Origin: Whitmania pigra
Lineage: Eukaryota; Annelida; Clitellata; Hirudinida; Haemopidae
Assembly (NCBI GenBank): GCA_021613335.1
Contig: JAJTWR010000320.1
Location: 179,501-243,500 of the forward strand
DNA length: 64,000 nucleotides
Direction of reading: 5' to 3'
The notes under the pieces were generated by a model. The model did not search any database. It worked only from the letters and a program-made list of their open reading frames with translations, and was not told the origin of the DNA. This document shows positions 58,053-64,000 of the stretch, piece by piece (position 1 is the stretch's first letter; each line of letters starts with the position of its first letter). The position numbers and the translations under genes were made by a program.

Positions 58053-60428
58053 ATGAGGAATTTGCTTATTATTTTTTGTAGAAAGCGCTACTTTTTTAGA
58101 AAACATGTCATCCTTATATTTCTCCTGTGTTTTTTATATTATAACTACCCACGAAGAACTAAATTGTTGGAATTATATGAATCATGGAAAGTGGATAGCG
58201 ATGTCTCATTTCAGAGGCAAATCGGAAGTTATTTCTCTGGAATTCATGGATTATCCAGCATGATAGACCATCGAAACTATTTTACCAAGAGATATCATTT
58301 GCTTCATTTGCCAAAACGGAAGAGGCACATGTCATTTTCTGAAATAACCAGTTCTAATCCTGACACCGCAAACCCCCTTTCTCCAGATTTTTCGTTTCAT
58401 TTGTCATACGGAAAAAGAACTGCAAAATTATTTGAAGACTATGGATGTGGGTGCTTGTACAGGATTTACGTCCTGCCTCCATTTTCCAGTTTTTCGGATA
58501 AAATTGACAGCCTCACTGTTGATGACATGAACGGTTTAAAAATTGTCATTGAACTAGATAACATGGCTACTTCATATACATTACAAGAGATTATGATGTC
58601 AAGAAGTTACCCTTTCTTCTACCCGCTTACTTCCCGCAACACAAGACCTTTGTCTGGCATGGGAGCCTTCACTCAACTCTGTTACAGCAGAAGTGCAAAG
58701 GTTTATTATATTGATGATAATGATTACCCTCCAAACCTTTTAAATATGACCGTTGAATGTGTCAGCAATGAACTGAAATGTCCTGTTAAACAGTATTCAA
58801 GCATATCATACATTAAGGTCCCATTAGGTTTGCAAGATTCAACAACTAGCATCAACAAAGAAAATGTTGAACACCTCAAAACATTGGCAAAACTTTTGCA
58901 AGATCCCATTTCGAATGGTCCCCAATCTGATCGCGCTTGCAATTTATTTTGTGCCCCCCTGAAACCAAACGAAGAGTTGACATTGTACGAGGCAGATAAG
59001 CATTCAGGTATTATCACATCCGTGTTGATGACCATACTTCACATGAAAAACGAGAAGGTAGTGCAAAATTGGGGCGACATTTTTTTAACTGCCACTTATG
59101 ATGGATCTCTTTCACCACAAGTCAATGTTTCCATTGAATCTATGTTCATTTCTCAAGGCCTTCAAAATGATTTCAGAGGTGCTGCTTATGGAAGAATGAA
59201 TAGAAACTGCTATTTTGGTTTGGAAGGTCAGTTCACAAGGTATGAACTGCTGAATGTTGGATATTTGTATCTCCCCATGCCATTTTGGAAGAGTGCTAAG
59301 ATCAGATTGAAATATTCTCCTCATCATTTGAAACAGCACCATGATCAAACCAAAATGGTTTGTTACCAACTGACTGAATCGACAAATTTCTACGATTTTA
59401 TCCATACTGGTCACCTGCACATTTCACAAGTATTTCATTCCGATCAAACCGACAAAAGGCGTACGGTGGTCGAAGTAGCCGGAGGTTGGGGTCACTTGGT
59501 AGGGGTCGGAGTTGAAGTACACAACTTGAGACCAAATCTCGAAGGTTCCCTCATAGAGAGATGGGCAGCCTTGCAAGCAGACCCTTTGGTCTATGTTGAT
59601 GGCCTCAACACTCCCAAAGTAAGGGGAACTGGTTTGGAAGATTATTTTAGTTATGCCCATGGCTTTGCTGGTGCTGCAAATACAAGTTACTCATTTGTGG
59701 GTGTTCCTTTCGCTTTAACAAGTCGAAATAATGGTAACACTTGGATCTGTTACCGCCAGCATATCTTAGATCCAATTTCTTTTGATGAGTCATTGGAATT
59801 TATAATGGAGGGTACTCATAAAATCCTCTACACTTCCAAAGCTGAGAACATATCTTACAAAAGTTACAGGGAGAAAATTTATAACAAAGAAACCGTCTTC
59901 AGCTACTTAGCCCTGTTTTATTATAATACCCATCCTCACCCTTCTAGAATTTGTGACAAGATAATTTTATGTGATGAATTATCAAAATCTCAACACAAAT
60001 TCAGATCATCTCAAAATGGTACTTTGTTTTCCTTGGAGTCTGTCCATTTTATAGCTAATGTCTTGTCATATCAACCTTCCAATCTGACTTGTGGAATGTC
60101 ATTTCAAAGTGGTTCAATTTTAAGGTTCAGATTTCTGCTTCCAGCTTCACCAAATCCCAAGCTGGTATTAAAGAGAACATTTCACATGCATCCGTTCCAG
60201 TGGAATGATTTGTGTCGCGTCGAGTTGAACAACATTGACCTCGGGTTGTGGACGTTTCCCATGGGTCCAACCACTTCCAAGTATTCTTTAAGAGATGAAT
60301 CTCTGGAAGTATGGCTTCCTGACTTTGACAAAAACCAATATGGAGGGAGTAATCATCTAGCTGATTTCAGAATTACAGTTTTAAGTCAATGGCATGATAT
60401 TTCTTATGAACTTTGTGATTATCGTTGA
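58053..60428 (+). CDS. Type II membrane protein with DUF2961 (GH172-like) domain, intronless
   Basis: One uninterrupted frame of 791 residues. The N-terminus is short and basic (CRKRYFFRKH), followed by one hydrophobic segment at ~18-32 (VILIFLLCFLYYNY), so a Golgi/ER signal anchor with a lumenal domain is likely. Family marks of DUF2961: YGCGCLYRIYVLPPF (~130), RPLSGMGAF, NVGYLYLPMPFWKSAKI, GGWGHLVGVGVEV, LVYVDGLNTPKVRGTGLEDY with the GTG-x-EDYF signature at ~525-532, and YRQHILDPISF. DUF2961 proteins are mainly bacterial; some members are GH172 glycosidases acting on arabinofuranosyl or fructofuranosyl linkages. The substrate here is unknown. The lack of introns stands out among intron-rich neighbours and suggests a retrocopy or horizontal gain, which I cannot separate by eye. 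Confidence 0.85.
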   Translation: MRNLLIIFCRKRYFFRKHVILIFLLCFLYYNYPRRTKLLELYESWKVDSDVSFQRQIGSYFSGIHGLSSMIDHRNYFTKRYHLLHLPKRKRHMSFSEITSSNPDTANPLSPDFSFHLSYGKRTAKLFEDYGCGCLYRIYVLPPFSSFSDKIDSLTVDDMNGLKIVIELDNMATSYTLQEIMMSRSYPFFYPLTSRNTRPLSGMGAFTQLCYSRSAKVYYIDDNDYPPNLLNMTVECVSNELKCPVKQYSSISYIKVPLGLQDSTTSINKENVEHLKTLAKLLQDPISNGPQSDRACNLFCAPLKPNEELTLYEADKHSGIITSVLMTILHMKNEKVVQNWGDIFLTATYDGSLSPQVNVSIESMFISQGLQNDFRGAAYGRMNRNCYFGLEGQFTRYELLNVGYLYLPMPFWKSAKIRLKYSPHHLKQHHDQTKMVCYQLTESTNFYDFIHTGHLHISQVFHSDQTDKRRTVVEVAGGWGHLVGVGVEVHNLRPNLEGSLIERWAALQADPLVYVDGLNTPKVRGTGLEDYFSYAHGFAGAANTSYSFVGVPFALTSRNNGNTWICYRQHILDPISFDESLEFIMEGTHKILYTSKAENISYKSYREKIYNKETVFSYLALFYYNTHPHPSRICDKIILCDELSKSQHKFRSSQNGTLFSLESVHFIANVLSYQPSNLTCGMSFQSGSILRFRFLLPASPNPKLVLKRTFHMHPFQWNDLCRVELNNIDLGLWTFPMGPTTSKYSLRDESLEVWLPDFDKNQYGGSNHLADFRITVLSQWHDISYELCDYR

Positions 60429-60567
60429 TGTATATTTTTTACAGATGAAAGATCTTATTACATATGCTCAAAAAAGGCCTTTTGCAACAACATTATTTCA
60501 GTTTTGTATGATGATAATTAAAGTTCATACGTGCTCTACAACATCGTATATTATATCAGTTATAAAT

Positions 60568-60573
60568 AATAAA
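60568..60573 (+). terminator. Poly(A) signal of the DUF2961 gene
   Basis: AATAAA about 140 bases past the stop codon. Confidence 0.6.
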
Positions 60574-61085
60574 GGAATTTAAAACTTTTCTTGTGGGCGC
60601 TGCGTCGACACCGAAATTGGATCCGTTTGGCCGCGTGAAGGATCAGAGATCCACTCGATTTCAAATAGTTCTGAGCTCTGCTAATTGCATCGGTGGGATG
60701 TTTCAGAGCTACTGAATAAGTCTGGATGAATGTTTTAATAACTCATAATAGCGTCTGCTTTTGGCTGGAGCAAAGCTAGAGGAGTTTGCTAGGCTGATCA
60801 TTATTAACATCTGATTTCTTTTATTTTTTTAAGATATTTTGAAAGTGTTTATGAATTAAAAAGTTTAACTTAAAGAAGTGAGAGAAAGTTTAGCTTTTTA
60901 TCGCAGAAACAAAAAAATAAAAAATTCCACAGTTCCTACATTAAAAAACATTATACAAATTTATCTACTATAAACGTGGTTGTTATTGCATTTATTTAAT
61001 TTCAGTACGTATTAAGTCCAGCATTTTGCAATTACACGAAGCTAGATCTTTCTCTTCATCACTGTTACGTCTTTGTTTTGGTAAC
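60574..61085. other. Intergenic, DUF2961 gene to MRPS36
   Basis: About 500 bp with a GC-richer start (60590-60720) and AT-rich remainder. It should hold the MRPS36 promoter. No coding sequence recognised. Confidence 0.4.
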
Positions 61086-62268
61086 ATGGCTTCGTCGGGC
61101 ATCATAAAGGTTACCAGGAACATTGGTTTTTTATTGACTATATCTTTACTTTTTTCAATATTTACTGTGGTGATGAATAACTACTTGTTTTTTAAATTAT
61201 TCTTTCATTAACATTTTATATTTGCACTCATTTATAGCCTTTAAATGTAACACAGGTCGCAAAGCACATACCGCTGATAAAGTTTCCTAATCGCTTGGCC
61301 GCTGGTAATTATTCAATTTTGTAATTAGTTTATTATTTTATGTTAATTATTTCTATGTATATATTGGCATTTGTTTTACTTGAATTGAACAGATGCCACA
61401 TTCGAAATTATTAGCTATTTAAGAGCTATGAAAATTTTCATTTATTAAATTGGCCTCAAATTCTTGAGAATTTTAGTAATTAGTTTCTCCCATGACATAT
61501 TCAATATGGAATTGGTTCATTTAGAAATCGACTTTATTCAACAATTAGAAGCTTAGCAATTGACTGTTATGATGAGTTATTTTTTATTAGTAACAACTAT
61601 TACATTAATGGAAATTAACAATAGGTAATAAGCTTACCATGGATTAAATAATAATAAATGATGGACTTATGTTAACTAGCCATGCACCAGCCCCAAGCCT
61701 CTTCATCTTCTGGATCAGGTAGCAGACCCAAAGGTTCAGGCATCGAGGAATGGTCTCTTCCGTTGAGATTTCGTCGCAAGCCGATCAGTCAAGAAGAGAT
61801 TGATTACATCTGTGTAAGTTGTTTGGATGTTGTATTTATGGGAATAGAAGTTATGGTGTCATTTAAAGTTATACTATATGAAATATATTGTAAATGTCAA
61901 TAGTTGAAGTCTCAACTATGTTAATGCAATGTATGCATTTATGTATTGATGATTCAGAGGTAGATCTTTGTATGCATGACAGTTATAAGCTCTTGAGTCT
62001 TATTTACATTCGGTCCAGTAAATTTTCCACGAAATTATGCTTGAGACCTGTAAATATTATTCAATTATAACATTGCTTGCATTCTTTCAATTGATCAATG
62101 GCATATGAACTAACCTTTTGGACATTCATGATACAATGTATGGTGTGCTTAATCATATAACTTTAGGAAAGCTACAGCATCACTTAAGGACTAATTATTA
62201 CAGATTATAATCGACAGAACCAATTAAAATGATTCGATGATTGTTTGCAGAGAGGGGGTCCTGAGTGA
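61086..62268 (+). CDS. MRPS36: MRPS36/KGD4, alpha-ketoglutarate dehydrogenase subunit 4
   Basis: Four small exons: 61086-61109 (MASSGIIK), 61256-61304, 61680-61813, 62251-62268; phases 0, 1, 0; 74 residues (human about 100). The N-terminal motif HIPLIKFPNR and the C-terminal block RFRRKPISQEEIDYI-C-RGGPE match the two conserved ends of KGD4 (human PLIRFPDR and KYRRKLVSQEEMEFIQRGGPE). KGD4 is a mitochondrial matrix adaptor that tethers the E3 subunit to the E2 core of the 2-oxoglutarate dehydrogenase complex; it was once called a ribosomal protein. The middle is shortened to a Ser/Gly-rich linker. The first donor (AAG|GTTACC) is weak; without splicing, the frame would run into a hydrophobic intron sequence. 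Confidence 0.88.
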
Positions 62269-62621
62269 AGAGCTCTCGTCTGTCTTTTAGTGGGCTGTCA
62301 CGTTCTTCAAAAGTTTTCATGTCTGGTGATGGCGGTCACAATTTTCGAGCTACATTTCATGATTTATTTTGAGATCCTCTTTAGAAATTTTGGTGAATGT
62401 TAGGTCAGTTATCATGTTGTGCAACTGTGGATTAGCAAGAGTTCCTCAAGCTCATCCCACACCTGATTGTCTTATTTGTTCATTTCTGCAATAGATAGAC
62501 TTTTATCTCAATGCTTACAAGAGGCTTTGAAATCTCTAAGCTCATTGATGCTCTTTGTTTTTTAGAATGGCTGTTGTAGTTTCTAGGTAAAATTTTCAAG
62601 CAAACCCCTTGTTTTACGACA
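62269..62621. other. MRPS36 3' UTR and convergent spacer
   Basis: Between the MRPS36 stop and the poly(A) signal of the opposing gene. No coding sequence recognised and no clear plus-strand AATAAA close to the stop. Confidence 0.4.
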
Positions 62622-62627
62622 TTTATT
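62622..62627 (-). terminator. Poly(A) signal of the receptor-like gene
   Basis: AATAAA on the minus strand, about 430 bases past the TGA at 63054-63056. Confidence 0.5.
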
Positions 62628-63053
62628 TATAAAAACAAAATATTCACACAAATGGACGAGACTGAAAAAACAAAAAAATTGCTTGCTGGAACGAAAAGCA
62701 TTTAGTTGGTTATAAAATGCGAGTTCCGTGCAGGCACTTGAATTATTCTGAGTGCCTTGGGAGCCTGGGATTTATGCTGAAGCGTATGTGCAGCAGAGAA
62801 GCTATTGACGGACACATTAGATAAAAACTTAACGTAAACACTGGAATCATCATCATCATCTGATTCGAGGTAAACACCAGAACTATCCCGAGGGACTTGT
62901 CGCCCGCTCGTAAACAATGTTTGAAAATAGGTCGAGATATCATGAAACGAGGAATGTTCACGTCGAAAATTGTGTGCACGATCAAGAGGCAAGATCACTA
63001 ACATTAACAACAAAATAGCTAGTTAAAAATGACATAGAAACCCATACGTCACA

Positions 63054-63966
63054 TCAATAGTAGATGTTACTGGAATTCGTCTTCGTGGGTGCGTTTTGAT
63101 AGCTAGGCTTTTTAGCGTGATTTTGATCAAAGAATGTTGACACGTTCTTGTAAGGATAACTTTCTTCGGCTGTAGGACTCGTGCTGTGTCTGTAGAAGCT
63201 TGAATCGATCTGATCGTCTTGACTGAGAGGCGATCCTTCCCAAATGTTAGCATTCATTTTCGATCCTTGATTGAAAATTGGCGACGGAGCAGATGGTAGA
63301 TCTCTTTCCGATCCCTTTCTAATCACGTACTGTTCATCCGATGAAATATCGGGCTTGAAGAAAATCGGCTGCTTCTTCGGTGGATCGGCAGACGGCTTGT
63401 AAATGACATCCTTTTTGTCCTGGTTCTTGTCTCCTATTGAACCTTTCTGCGAGATGAAAGAATTGTTTTAGAAATAGAACAAGCTAAAGAAAGCCAGACG
63501 CCGCAATTAGAATTACGTAATTGCCCTAGAAAACAATTCGAAGGCCGTGAACCTACCCTTTTTCTCGACAGGCTGAAGAATTGGTTACTGTCTCCGTTTT
63601 TGCCTTTTTTCTTGGTCAATGATGAGTTTGGCAGATCGGAAAAATCGTATTTTAGCGTTTGTTCGCTTTCTCCATTGTCGTGGAATTTCGTATTCGGAAG
63701 GAGGATGGGAATTTTGTTGTTGTTGCTGTTGTTGTCGTTCATTGATTTCAAATTATCAGTCTCATCGGCGCTATCTTCCATGCCTTCACTGCTGGCATTG
63801 GGATCTTTTGGAATGCTCAGCGGCCGTTTCACCTGAACTTTGACGTGCGATCCGCGTGACGATCCGGCCTTTTTATTTCTGTAGCAGCATAGAGCCACTA
63901 GAATTGCCAAAATCACCAAGACTCCAAAGATACCACCACATAGTGCAAGGATTCTGTCTAAACGAC
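63054..63966 (-). CDS. Single-pass receptor-like protein, 3' end only (partial)
   Basis: Two exons are visible: 63966-63557 (acceptor TTTGCAG, donor AGG|GTAGGT) and 63446-63054 (acceptor TCTCGCAG, stop TGA); the rest lies beyond the window. About 266 residues: a transmembrane helix (LALCGGIFGVLVILAILVAL), a basic stop-transfer CCYRNKK, then a ~235-residue polar tail. The tail has an Asn-rich stretch, Lys clusters (LTKKKGKNGD), several tyrosines and the C-terminus NSSNIYY. This is the layout of an adhesion or guidance receptor with a long cytoplasmic tail; the ectodomain is not in view, so the family cannot be named. Confidence 0.7.
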
Positions 63967-64000
63967 CTGCAAAGTAACCATCGCGCCTCTCTCTGAGAGC

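Noticed and set aside
62702..63013. 103-codon frame with a hydrophobic start on the minus strand
   Set aside because: It lies in the presumed 3' UTR of the receptor-like gene, between its stop and the poly(A) signal, with no family resemblance. An alternative last exon cannot be excluded.

Overview
The window is nuclear DNA of a metazoan, most likely an invertebrate. It is AT-rich, with compact spliced genes (about 80 introns modelled here, mostly 0.1-1 kb), many ATC/GAT and ATT/AAT microsatellites, minisatellites inside introns, tRNA-derived SINE copies and decayed non-LTR retrotransposons. The animal gene set (WDR7/rabconnectin-3 beta, ZFC3H1, MAN1B1, MRPS36/KGD4, polyubiquitin) supports this. 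I cannot name the phylum. All exon models were built by hand from reading frame, splice signals and remembered family features; no alignment was run.

Layout. 1.2-4.1 kb (-): a divergent TATA-binding protein gene whose single intron holds a decayed CR1/L2-like reverse transcriptase. 5.3-7.8 kb (-): an 11-unit polyubiquitin gene. 9.1-10.9 kb (+): a three-exon gene for a 53-residue single-pass membrane micropeptide with a TATA box and poly(A) signal. 11.5-15.0 kb (-): an eight-exon AGC-type kinase that looks catalytically degenerate. 15.4-29.9 kb (+): 28-exon ZFC3H1, a nuclear RNA exosome-adaptor scaffold. 31.8-39.0 kb (-): 11-exon ER alpha-1,2-mannosidase MAN1B1 (GH47). 41.1-57.2 kb (-): 31-exon WDR7. 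58.1-60.4 kb (+): an intronless type II membrane protein with a DUF2961/GH172-like domain. 61.1-62.3 kb (+): four-exon MRPS36/KGD4. 63.1-64.0 kb (-): the 3' end of a single-pass receptor-like gene running off the window.

The genes alternate in orientation and share short spacers: kinase/ZFC3H1 and WDR7/DUF2961 are head-to-head pairs, ZFC3H1/MAN1B1 and MRPS36/receptor are tail-to-tail pairs. They do not form a pathway. MAN1B1, WDR7 and the DUF2961 protein are all linked to endomembranes, but their adjacency need not be functional.

Most notable: a cysteine at ubiquitin position 20 in units 4 and 8 of the polyubiquitin array; a TBP with one DNA-intercalating Phe replaced by His and a duplicated N-terminal segment; the unannotated micropeptide; the HRDVALQN pseudokinase-like protein; an unusually high share of 5' splice sites with a pyrimidine at +3; and WDR7 introns made almost wholly of tandem repeats, one of which supplies over 50 branch-point-like motifs.
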